A DNA stretch of 7,875 nucleotides, from positions 1 to 7,875 of the forward strand of contig JAGRAB010000191.1 in the NCBI GenBank assembly GCA_020435085.1, given 5' to 3'. This stretch comes from Bdellovibrionales bacterium. GTDB lineage: Bacteria > Bdellovibrionota > Bdellovibrionia > Bdellovibrionales > UBA1609. The position numbers and the translations under genes are program-made. A model generated the notes under the pieces. It saw only the letters and a program-made list of their open reading frames with translations, did not search any database and was not told the DNA's origin. Below, in pieces: positions 1 to 5,807 of this stretch (position 1 is its first letter; the number at the start of each line of letters is the position of its first letter).

Positions 1-113
1 TCTACATTAATAAATAAACCAAATCTATCAGAATCAAAAAGTGAAAATAATAGCTCATAAAAATCAAAATGAGTTCCTAATATCTAAAATTTATGCAACT
101 CCGATAATATTTA
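1..113. other. Left-edge AT-rich spacer, possibly ending a convergent gene
   Basis: This stretch lies downstream of the phoR stop and has no convincing gene. Plus-strand frame 1 is open from the window edge for 19 codons, ending ...SKSENNSS, and stops at TAA 58-60. The other two plus frames stop within the first 20 bases. It could therefore be the polar tail of a gene converging on phoR, but so short an open frame can easily arise by chance. A weak inverted repeat, ctcat (54-58) with atgag (69-73), lies just after that stop. It has only five pairs, a ten-base loop and no clean T-tract, so I do not call a terminator. No rho-independent terminator for the phosphate operon is visible here. Confidence 0.2.
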
Positions 114-1565
114 TTACGGGCTTTTAATCTCATTGACCTTTATTGGAAAGTTACAAATAAATTCAGAACCTTCTCCTGGAGCACTTACAAGAGAGACCGT
201 TCCTCCATGACTATTCATAATATGCTTAACCAGGGATAGTCCAATACCTGTTCCCCCTAATTCCCTCGAACGGGATTCATCAATGCGATAAAAACGTTCA
301 AATAAACGTTCATGATGCTTTTTAGGAATCCCCGGCCCATCATCTTTAACTTTTAAGAGGGTCTGCCCCTCTGGAGATTTTTCCCATCCAATCCAAATAT
401 TTTTACCTTTAGGTACATAGCGTACTGCATTTTGTAAAAGATTTCTTAATACTTGCTCTACTCGAAATTGATCGGCTTCAAACTGATCCACCTGATAAGA
501 AAAGTGCAAAACATGCTCTTTTGACCGAACCATATCAATAACATTTTCAGTCAACTCTCTAGTGTTTACCATTTTCCTTTTTAACTCTTCTCCTGACTCT
601 ATACGCGACAAATCTAGCAAGTCATCAGCTAAAGCTTTAAGTCGATCAACGTTTTTTTCAACAATATTCAAAAATTCAACTGCGTCCCCATGTTGACCTT
701 TTTCAATATCCATTCTTGCTGTTTGTAGGTATCCCTTAATTGAAGTCAACGGTGTACGTAATTCATGAGAAACATTACCTACAAAATCAATTCTAATTTG
801 CTCTGCCTTTTTCATATCTGTCACATCGTGAAAAACTGCCACTGCCCCATAAACCTCTTGATTATGCTTCTTCTTTAAAGGGGCTACGGACACTTCAAAG
901 TGGTGTACAGCCTCATTTAACTCTAGGTCTAATTTTACCTTTTGAGAAATACCTTGAAATAAGCTTTGCTCATAGGCTTTAAGTACAAAAGGATCTCGAA
1001 CAAGTTCACTTAGTACTATATCATCAGAGTCCGTCCCCTCCACATTAAATAAAACAGCAAACTGGGGATTATAAAATAAAGGGTGTCGATGAATATCTAC
1101 AGCAAGAACAGCTTCACTCATTGCTGAAATAATCGCTCGCAGTTCTGTTTTTTCACGAGAAAGGCGAATTGTTTTTTGCCTCAAATCATAACCCAACTTA
1201 TTCAAAGCTCGCTCTAAATCATACCATTCTCCAGGCTCATCAAATGCTAACTCTTTCTCCGATAACACCTCATCATCAAAAGGATACTTTCGCAATTGCA
1301 CCGTCTTCGCAATGAGTCTTCCCAAGGGAATCACTAATCGTCGTGCCATTACAAAAGAAATGGTAACTACAATCATAAACGCCATTAAAAGTGATGTAAA
1401 AATAACAAGATGACTCTGCTCAAGATTTTGGCGGGACAAGTTTGATTGGGTATCAAACCAAATCCATAGAAAAAAGCCCGCAACAGAAAATGAAATAGCT
1501 GTCGTTAAAATTTGCTTTCCCAAAAACCATCGAAAAAGTCTTGTGGGAAAGATAACTTTTTTCAT
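114..1565 (-). CDS. phoR: Phosphate regulon sensor histidine kinase PhoR
   Basis: This is a membrane-bound two-component kinase of 483 aa that should phosphorylate the adjacent PhoB when phosphate is scarce. Two membrane segments (about residues 18-37 and 53-73) enclose a periplasmic loop of only about 15 residues. A HAMP-like linker follows (about 74-130), then a PAS region (about 140-250), then the HisKA dimerisation helix with phospho-acceptor H267 in FVGNVSHELRTPL. The ATPase domain has its N box at N375/N379, G1 at DDGPGIP (408-414), an ERFYRID stretch (423-429), and G2 at GGTGIGLS (437-444). All catalytic motifs are intact. With so little periplasmic sequence, direct phosphate sensing outside the membrane is unlikely; as known for PhoR, the signal probably arrives through PstSCAB/PhoU. 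The ATG overlaps the phoB stop as ATGA (4 bases), which implies translational coupling. The Shine-Dalgarno is weak. phoR is assigned by context; the kinase domain alone would not separate it from relatives. Confidence 0.93.
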   Translation of the reverse strand: MKKVIFPTRLFRWFLGKQILTTAISFSVAGFFLWIWFDTQSNLSRQNLEQSHLVIFTSLLMAFMIVVTISFVMARRLVIPLGRLIAKTVQLRKYPFDDEVLSEKELAFDEPGEWYDLERALNKLGYDLRQKTIRLSREKTELRAIISAMSEAVLAVDIHRHPLFYNPQFAVLFNVEGTDSDDIVLSELVRDPFVLKAYEQSLFQGISQKVKLDLELNEAVHHFEVSVAPLKKKHNQEVYGAVAVFHDVTDMKKAEQIRIDFVGNVSHELRTPLTSIKGYLQTARMDIEKGQHGDAVEFLNIVEKNVDRLKALADDLLDLSRIESGEELKRKMVNTRELTENVIDMVRSKEHVLHFSYQVDQFEADQFRVEQVLRNLLQNAVRYVPKGKNIWIGWEKSPEGQTLLKVKDDGPGIPKKHHERLFERFYRIDESRSRELGGTGIGLSLVKHIMNSHGGTVSLVSAPGEGSEFICNFPIKVNEIKSP

Positions 1566-2281
1566 TTTTGTGGCTCTAAGTATTTAACTCGATAACCAAT
1601 GCCACGGATAGTTTCAATAAGATCACCATATGCTCCAAGTTTTTTACGCAAACCAAAAACATGAGTATCCACTGTCCGTCCGACAACATTGACATCTGAG
1701 CCTTGAATTTCATTAATTAATCGCTCGCGAGAAAGAACTTTTCCTTGGTTATGCATTAAGGTTTCTAAAAGCTTATATTCTGACTTTGTAAGATCCATTT
1801 TTGATTCCTCTAAATGAATCTCATACTCATCTGGCTTCAGAGTTAAAACGCCAATTGTTAAAATACGAGAACTTTGAGTATTTGGCTCATTTTGAGTTTT
1901 CAGCCACTGACTCCGACGAACTAAAGCGTTTACCCGAGCCATTAAAACAAGAGTATCAAATGGCTTTGGCAAATAGTCATCAGCACCAGCATCGAGTCCT
2001 GCTGCAATATTTTCTGGCTCCACTTTAGCTGTCACCATAAGAACTGGAGTTTTTTGAAGTTTTTCTTTACTACGCATCCAACGAGTAATTTCAAGGCCAC
2101 TCATTCCAGGAAGCATCCAATCCAATAATACCAATTGATACTCTTTTTCCGAGAGCAACCGGACAGCCCCTTCTCCTCCTGAAACTTCATCAACTTCATA
2201 ACCTTCTCGTTTTAAATGAAGAACAATCAATTGTTTAATTTCAGCTTCATCTTCGACAACAAGAATTTTTTTGTTGGACAT
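1562..2281 (-). CDS. phoB: Phosphate regulon response regulator PhoB
   Basis: This is an OmpR/PhoB-family transcription factor of 239 aa, close to the roughly 230 aa usual for PhoB. The receiver domain (about 1-122) has the acidic pocket E10/D11, phospho-acceptor D54 in LLDWMLPG, T84 in MVTAK, and K106 in YLPKPF. A short linker (about 125-142) leads to the winged-helix DNA-binding domain (about 143-236), with recognition-helix sequence RTVDTHVFGLRKKLG and the wing IETIRGIGYRV. The LLDWMLPG motif and the C-terminal half closely match PhoB as known from proteobacteria. A good Shine-Dalgarno AGGGG (2288-2292) sits six bases before ATG and overlaps the phoU TAG stop, which is nine bases away, so it is probably coupled to phoU. 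Its partner kinase phoR follows with a four-base overlap. It should activate pst genes by binding Pho-box repeats; a candidate lies upstream of pstS. Confidence 0.95.
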   Translation of the reverse strand: MSNKKILVVEDEAEIKQLIVLHLKREGYEVDEVSGGEGAVRLLSEKEYQLVLLDWMLPGMSGLEITRWMRSKEKLQKTPVLMVTAKVEPENIAAGLDAGADDYLPKPFDTLVLMARVNALVRRSQWLKTQNEPNTQSSRILTIGVLTLKPDEYEIHLEESKMDLTKSEYKLLETLMHNQGKVLSRERLINEIQGSDVNVVGRTVDTHVFGLRKKLGAYGDLIETIRGIGYRVKYLEPQK

Positions 2282-2290
2282 GAAAAACCC

Positions 2291-2965
2291 CTATTTTATT
2301 TGTTCATGACCGTGACGGATGTCCGTCCCCGTAGCAACAAAAATCACATCCTCCGCAATATTAGTTGCATGGTCAGCCAATCGCTCCATATTTTTTGCAA
2401 TCATTATTAAATTTAAATAGGCGTCCGTATTGTTAGGATCTGATTTTAATTTTGTTTTTAATTGGTCAACAATCTGATTACGATAGCGATCAACAATATC
2501 ATCGTGATTTAAGACCTTTTTACAAAGCTCAACATCTTGTCTGACGAATGCATCAAGAGCCGATTTCACCATAAATCGAACCTCTTTTTTCATACTATCA
2601 AGCTCTTTAGGCACCTGCTCAATAGTGCTACGAAGAAATTCACGGCCATTATAGCAAATATTAAGAGTTTGATCCCCCATCCGCTCAAGATCTGTATTAA
2701 TTTTGATAACAGCCAAAACAAGACGCAAGTCAGAAGCCACAGGAGCCTGCATTGCAAGGAACTTCAAACACTCTTCATCCACTCTTGTATGTAACTCATT
2801 AATTAACTTTTCTTGTTTTTCAACTTGGGCCAAATGAGACTCAGATTTTTTTGTAATTCCCTCATGAACTTCATCAATAGCCTTTTCGACGCACCCCCCC
2901 ATTGAGAGAAGGAGATCTTTTAAATCATTAAGGTCTGTATCAACATGTCTGTGCATAGGTAACAA
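2291..2965 (-). CDS. phoU: Phosphate signalling adaptor PhoU
   Basis: PhoU is a cytoplasmic all-helical protein that connects the Pst transporter to PhoR and keeps the Pho response off when phosphate is plentiful. The 224-aa product is two tandem three-helix repeats. The family's metal-binding signatures are DLERMGDQ (92-99) in the first and NMERLADHATNIAED (192-206) in the second. Length is normal. The start needs a choice: TTG at 2965 has AGGA (2974-2977) eight bases upstream, overlapping the pstB stop. The first ATG, at 2956, would leave a 17-base spacing and give 221 aa. I prefer TTG, but family alignment fits either. The gene begins 10 bases after pstB and ends nine before phoB. Codons 23-24 are GGGGGG inside a run of seven G (2894-2900), a potential slippage site; the frame is intact in this sequence. 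Confidence 0.95.
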   Translation of the reverse strand: MLPMHRHVDTDLNDLKDLLLSMGGCVEKAIDEVHEGITKKSESHLAQVEKQEKLINELHTRVDEECLKFLAMQAPVASDLRLVLAVIKINTDLERMGDQTLNICYNGREFLRSTIEQVPKELDSMKKEVRFMVKSALDAFVRQDVELCKKVLNHDDIVDRYRNQIVDQLKTKLKSDPNNTDAYLNLIMIAKNMERLADHATNIAEDVIFVATGTDIRHGHEQIK

Positions 2966-2973
2966 TTATCAAA

Positions 2974-2977
2974 TCCT
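2974..2977 (-). promoter_or_regulatory. phoU ribosome binding site supporting a TTG start
   Basis: AGGA on the minus strand overlaps the pstB TAG stop and lies eight bases before TTG at 2965. It is 17 bases before ATG at 2956, too far for normal initiation. It therefore favours the TTG start of phoU and suggests coupling to pstB termination. Confidence 0.5.
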
Positions 2978-3737
2978 ACCCAAAGCGGCCAGTGATATAT
3001 TGCTCAGTTTTAAGATTCTGAGGCTTTGTAAAGATTTTGGAAGTCTTTCCGTACTCAATAAGCTCTCCCAATAAGAAAAATGCCGTTCGACCACTAATTC
3101 TTGAGGCCTGTTGCATATTATGAGTCACAATAACAACCGTCACATCATTTTTTAACTCAACAATCAGCTCCTCAATTTTTGCTGTAGATATAGGGTCCAA
3201 TGCAGAAGTAGGCTCATCCATTAAAATAACTGGTGGTTTTACCGCTAGGGCTCTCGCAATGCAGAGTCGTTGTTGTTGACCACCAGAGAGGCCCGTCCCC
3301 GGTTTTTTTAGCTTATCTTTTACTTCGGTCCAAAGAGCTGACTTTCTTAAGGCCTCCTCAACGGCCTCAGATAAAACACTCTTTTTTGTAACTCCTGCTA
3401 ATCGAAGACCTACAGCCACATTGTCAAATATACTGAGCCCTGGAAATGGATTCGGTTTTTGAAAAACCATTCCAACATTGCGACGAACCACAACCGGATC
3501 CACACCCTTACCATAAATATTTTGCCCGTCCAACCACACATTGCCCGTGCAACGCGCACCAGGCACCTCTTCATGTAAACGATTTAAGCAACGGATAAAC
3601 GTTGATTTTCCGCATCCGGACGGACCAATAAGTGCCACAACTTCATGATAGTTAACGGACAAGTCCACATCTTTCACAGCATGAAAGTCGTTAAAGTAGG
3701 CGTTAAGTTTTTCAACTTTGAGAACTTCTCCGTCCAT
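2976..3737 (-). CDS. pstB: Phosphate ABC transporter ATP-binding protein PstB
   Basis: PstB is the cytoplasmic ATPase that powers phosphate import through PstC/PstA. The 253-aa protein has a full set of ABC motifs: Walker [10 protein letters not shown] (38-46), Q-loop Q93 in FQKPNPFP (the FQKPNPFP form is typical of PstB), signature LSGGQQQR (150-157), Walker [13 protein letters not shown] with D174/E175, and H-loop H206. The C-terminal GRFG ending is also usual for the family. The ATG has a good ribosome binding site, AAGGA (3744-3748), six bases upstream. Unlike its neighbours it is separated from the preceding gene (pstA) by 185 bases, so it may have its own promoter. phoU follows after 10 bases. 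Its nucleotide sequence includes one copy of the recurrent octamer GGGGACGG (3293-3300), encoding part of KPGTGLSGG. Confidence 0.97.
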   Translation of the reverse strand: MDGEVLKVEKLNAYFNDFHAVKDVDLSVNYHEVVALIGPSGCGKSTFIRCLNRLHEEVPGARCTGNVWLDGQNIYGKGVDPVVVRRNVGMVFQKPNPFPGLSIFDNVAVGLRLAGVTKKSVLSEAVEEALRKSALWTEVKDKLKKPGTGLSGGQQQRLCIARALAVKPPVILMDEPTSALDPISTAKIEELIVELKNDVTVVIVTHNMQQASRISGRTAFFLLGELIEYGKTSKIFTKPQNLKTEQYITGRFG

Positions 3738-3787
3738 TATATTTCCTTTTTAACACTAACTATCTAAAAATCAAAAATACCACTTTA

Positions 3788-3817
3788 TCTATAGACCTGA
3801 GCTTCCCCTGAGATCAA
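3788..3817 (-). promoter_or_regulatory. Candidate internal promoter for pstB-phoU-phoB-phoR
   Basis: Read on the minus strand, TTGATC (3812-3817) is separated by 18 bases from TATAGA (3788-3793). Each hexamer matches four of six positions of the sigma-70 consensus. Transcription would begin near 3781, leaving a leader of about 45 bases before the pstB ATG with its ribosome binding site correctly placed. The unusually long gap upstream of pstB gives a reason for a promoter, but such matches are common in AT-rich DNA. Confidence 0.3.
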
Positions 3818-3823
3818 GGAATT

Positions 3824-3836
3824 ACTCCGTCCCCAC
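3824..3836 (-). repeat. 13-base direct repeat, copy A
   Basis: The sequence actccgtccccac (minus strand GTGGGGACGGAGT) is identical to copy B at 3905-3917, 81 bases away. Both contain the octamer GGGGACGG, which also occurs three times inside coding sequence in this window. Confidence 0.8.
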
Positions 3837-3843
3837 TTATGTG

Positions 3844-3854
3844 ACTCCCTCCCC
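3844..3854 (-). repeat. Degenerate third repeat copy
   Basis: The sequence actccctcccc differs at one position from the first 11 bases of copies A and B. It starts exactly 20 bases after copy A and 61 bases before copy B. On the minus strand it includes GGGGAGGG, which also fits the E. coli KOPS pattern GGGNAGGG; I would not infer that function from a single site. Confidence 0.5.
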
Positions 3855-3904
3855 TATCTCCACAATGACTAATTCTTTCTTTGGCAAGGTCAGCGGTGAT
3901 TGCA

Positions 3905-3917
3905 ACTCCGTCCCCAC
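3905..3917 (-). repeat. 13-base direct repeat, copy B
   Basis: This is an exact second copy of actccgtccccac (minus strand GTGGGGACGGAGT), five bases after the pstA stop codon on the minus strand. The sequence beyond the shared 13 bases differs from that around copy A, so the repeat unit itself is short and not part of a longer tandem duplication. Confidence 0.8.
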
Positions 3918-3922
3918 CTACG

Positions 3923-4786
3923 CTATGATTTTTTATAGTAAATAAAAGCTCGCGTACCAAAATTTATTACAAATACGAATAAAACTAAAATCAATGCCCC
4001 CGCCCAAGCCTGTCTCTCGAGGTCAGGGAACCCACTTTTTGCAAAGTTATAGATCTGCACCGGTAATGAGGCCGTCGGTTGCGATAATGAATCTGCAAAA
4101 AATTGATTTCCCAAGGCCGTAAATAATAATGGAGCCGTTTCACCCGCCACTCGAGCAATAGCCAACATCACTCCTGTCACAAGAGCTCCCACACATCCTG
4201 GTACAAGAATTCTCAAAATCACTTTCCAACGAGGAATGCCTAAAGCCAATCCTGCTTCCCGAATATGATTGGGTATCAATTTTAAAATTTCTTCTGTCGA
4301 GCGAGCCACAATTGGGAGCATAATTACAGCCAACGCAGTAGCACCTGCATGAGCCGAAAAGCCAAAATAAATCACAATCAGTCCATAGATAAAAATACCC
4401 ACAACAATCGAAGGCACACTCGTAAGTAAGTCGGTTGCAAACCTTAAAATTCGAGCTGTTTTTCCTTCACCATATTCACTAAGGTAAATTCCAGCCGCCA
4501 TTCCCCAAGGAATTCCCAAGAGACAGCACATCAAAACCATAGTTCCACTTCCTAAAATAGCATTGGCCATTCCACCACCTGTTTCACCCGGGCCTTTTGG
4601 AAGTTGGGTAAAAAATGCCCAATCTAATGATCCAATCCCCTTAGAAATCACATAGGCCGAGATAAATAAAAATGGAAAACATGCAAGTAGTGCTAAAAAT
4701 AGGAGAACTCCAATAATGAGCTGGCTCTTCAACTTTCGCTTTCGATCTGTAAAGGAAGTGACTTTTAAGTTTAATTTACTTGCCAC
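3923..4786 (-). CDS. pstA: Phosphate ABC transporter permease PstA
   Basis: PstA is one of the two inner-membrane subunits of the high-affinity phosphate importer. With the GTG start at 4786 it has 287 aa, close to the roughly 290-300 aa of the family. About six membrane segments are visible (near residues 23-48, 77-101, 120-141, 145-163, 195-216 and 260-281). The cytoplasmic EAA coupling loop that contacts PstB is EAGLALGIPRWK (177-188). The open frame extends upstream to a TTG at 4828 (301 aa). The GTG has the much stronger ribosome binding site, AGGGG seven bases before it, and that start reduces the overlap with pstC from 53 to 11 bases. The N-terminus is basic and hydrophilic before the first membrane segment. 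It is probably coupled to pstC translation. It is followed by the 185-base repeat-bearing gap. Confidence 0.95.
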   Translation of the reverse strand: MASKLNLKVTSFTDRKRKLKSQLIIGVLLFLALLACFPFLFISAYVISKGIGSLDWAFFTQLPKGPGETGGGMANAILGSGTMVLMCCLLGIPWGMAAGIYLSEYGEGKTARILRFATDLLTSVPSIVVGIFIYGLIVIYFGFSAHAGATALAVIMLPIVARSTEEILKLIPNHIREAGLALGIPRWKVILRILVPGCVGALVTGVMLAIARVAGETAPLLFTALGNQFFADSLSQPTASLPVQIYNFAKSGFPDLERQAWAGALILVLFVFVINFGTRAFIYYKKS

Positions 4787-5771
4787 CTTTAAACCCCTTT
4801 TCCACTTTCCAAACAATAAATCGTGCAATGGAATTAATAATCAGAGAAACCATAAATAATGTTAAACCCACCGCTGTTAATGCTGCTAACTGCAAATCGC
4901 TGTCAGCTTCGGCATATTGATTGGCTAAAATCGACGCCATTGTCTGCCCCGACTCGAAAAGTGAAAGATGAATTTCAGATTTATTTCCTATAACCATTGT
5001 GACCGCCATGGTTTCACCCAAAGCACGGCCAAGACCAAGAATCACAGCTCCAATAATTCCAGAAGTTCCCGTTTTTAAAACTGCTAATTTGAGCATTTCC
5101 CAGCGAGTTGCTCCCAACCCTAAAGCTGCCTCTCGGTGTGAAACAGGAATCGCTTTAAAAACCTCTCTCGTCATTGCCGAAATTGTTGGTGTAATCATAA
5201 TGGCTAATAAGACACCCGCACAAAGCATTCCCACTCCAAGTGGGGGCCCCTGAAAAAGCGGAAACCAACCAAAGTAATCGAGTAATACCGGTTGTACATA
5301 GGTTCTCAAAAGAGGAGCTAAAACAAAAAGTCCCCAAAGCCCATAAACAATACTTGGAATCGCCGCCAGCATCTCAATTAAAAAACCAAGGGGTCTTGCT
5401 AACCACGATGGAGCTAATTCATTGAGAAAAAGAGCCACTCCTACGCTCACTGGAACCGCAAACGCAACCGCCAAAAGTGATGAAATCACTGTTCCATAGA
5501 TAAATGACAAAACACCAAACTCTTGGGTCCAAGAGTTCCACTCCGCTGAGGTAAAAAATGTCCACCCTAATGTTGAAAATGCCGGCCATGACATTTTTAA
5601 AATCAAACCTACCATTGCCAACAATAGAAAAACAATCCCCCAAGAGGCTCCCTTTAAAAGGTAGTAAAACACTTTGTCACCAAAGTGCACATCACGTTTT
5701 TTTAATGGAAGAGAGATCTCTTCTGAGATCTCTCTTGTGAAAAATAGTTTTTCAACCAATTCTGTTACCAT
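4776..5771 (-). CDS. pstC: Phosphate ABC transporter permease PstC
   Basis: PstC pairs with PstA to form the phosphate channel in the inner membrane. At 331 aa it is near the usual length (E. coli is about 319). Strong family signatures include SWPAF (61-65), LNELAPSWLARPLGFLIE (116-133), LAAIPSIVYGLWGLF (135-149), GVLLAIMITP (186-195), the EAA loop REAALGLGATRWE (213-225) and LGLGRALGETMAVT (245-258). About six membrane segments are visible (near 41-62, 91-116, 129-155, 177-197, 236-258 and 296-319). The hydrophilic N-terminal 35 residues are encoded partly by a perfect inverted repeat (5709-5736). GGGA/AAGG lies 3-6 bases before ATG as ribosome binding site. pstS ends 36 bases upstream and pstA starts inside the last codons. 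Confidence 0.97.
   Translation of the reverse strand: MVTELVEKLFFTREISEEISLPLKKRDVHFGDKVFYYLLKGASWGIVFLLLAMVGLILKMSWPAFSTLGWTFFTSAEWNSWTQEFGVLSFIYGTVISSLLAVAFAVPVSVGVALFLNELAPSWLARPLGFLIEMLAAIPSIVYGLWGLFVLAPLLRTYVQPVLLDYFGWFPLFQGPPLGVGMLCAGVLLAIMITPTISAMTREVFKAIPVSHREAALGLGATRWEMLKLAVLKTGTSGIIGAVILGLGRALGETMAVTMVIGNKSEIHLSLFESGQTMASILANQYAEADSDLQLAALTAVGLTLFMVSLIINSIARFIVWKVEKGFKGGK
4794..4798 (-). promoter_or_regulatory. pstA ribosome binding site deciding a GTG start
   Basis: AGGGG on the minus strand lies within the 3' end of pstC, seven bases before GTG at 4786. The alternative TTG at 4828 has no comparable site, so this favours the 287-aa form of PstA. Confidence 0.6.
5709..5736. repeat. 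Perfect 12-bp inverted repeat inside the pstC 5' end
   Basis: The arms aagagagatctc (5709-5720) and gagatctctctt (5725-5736) are exact reverse complements around a four-base loop. In the mRNA this would be a compact hairpin starting about 35 bases after the pstC AUG, covering codons for residues 13-21 (REISEEISL). No run of U follows on the transcript side, so it is not a standard intrinsic terminator. It lies between the abundant-product gene pstS and the low-level membrane genes, where processing or protection hairpins are known in other binding-protein operons; that role here is inference. Confidence 0.75.
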
Positions 5772-5807
5772 TCGCCTTCCCTAATTCGGCGTTTCGGGCC
5801 CAAATTG

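Larger units (their letters stand above)
3738..3922. other. 185-base pstA-pstB intergenic region with repeats
   Basis: This is the only large gap in an otherwise tightly packed operon. It contains two exact copies of a 13-base sequence, a third copy of its core with one mismatch, a candidate internal promoter and the pstB ribosome binding site. I found no convincing small gene, tRNA, or strong hairpin with a T-tract. A short direct repeat CTCAGG also occurs twice, ten bases apart, inside the candidate promoter spacer. Confidence 0.7.

Noticed and set aside
54..73. Inverted repeat ctcat/atgag downstream of phoR as a possible terminator
   Set aside because: It has only five pairs with a ten-base loop, is almost all A/T beyond two G-C pairs, and has no uniform T-tract on either strand.
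1801..2028. Plus-strand open frame of 75 aa opposite phoB
   Set aside because: It lies wholly within phoB, whose minus-strand product has intact, recognisable domains; the plus-strand product resembles nothing I know.
4787..4828. 14-residue N-terminal extension of PstA from TTG 4828
   Set aside because: The GTG at 4786 has AGGGG seven bases upstream, while TTG 4828 has no comparable site and would overlap pstC by 53 bases.
4999..5253. Plus-strand open frame of 84 aa opposite pstC
   Set aside because: It is an antisense shadow of conserved pstC sequence (the LGLGRALGETMAVT and EAA regions), with a Pro/Ala-rich low-complexity product.
5419..5643. Minus-strand out-of-frame open frame of 74 aa inside pstC
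   Set aside because: It shares the strand of pstC but in a different frame, over sequence whose pstC frame encodes clear membrane segments and family motifs.
5772..5807. GGGCCC palindrome and CGCC/GGCG arms in the pstS-pstC gap as a hairpin that hides the pstC ribosome binding site
   Set aside because: The stems are only four to six bases with mismatches, and the arms overlap each other; the perfect hairpin inside pstC is much stronger.
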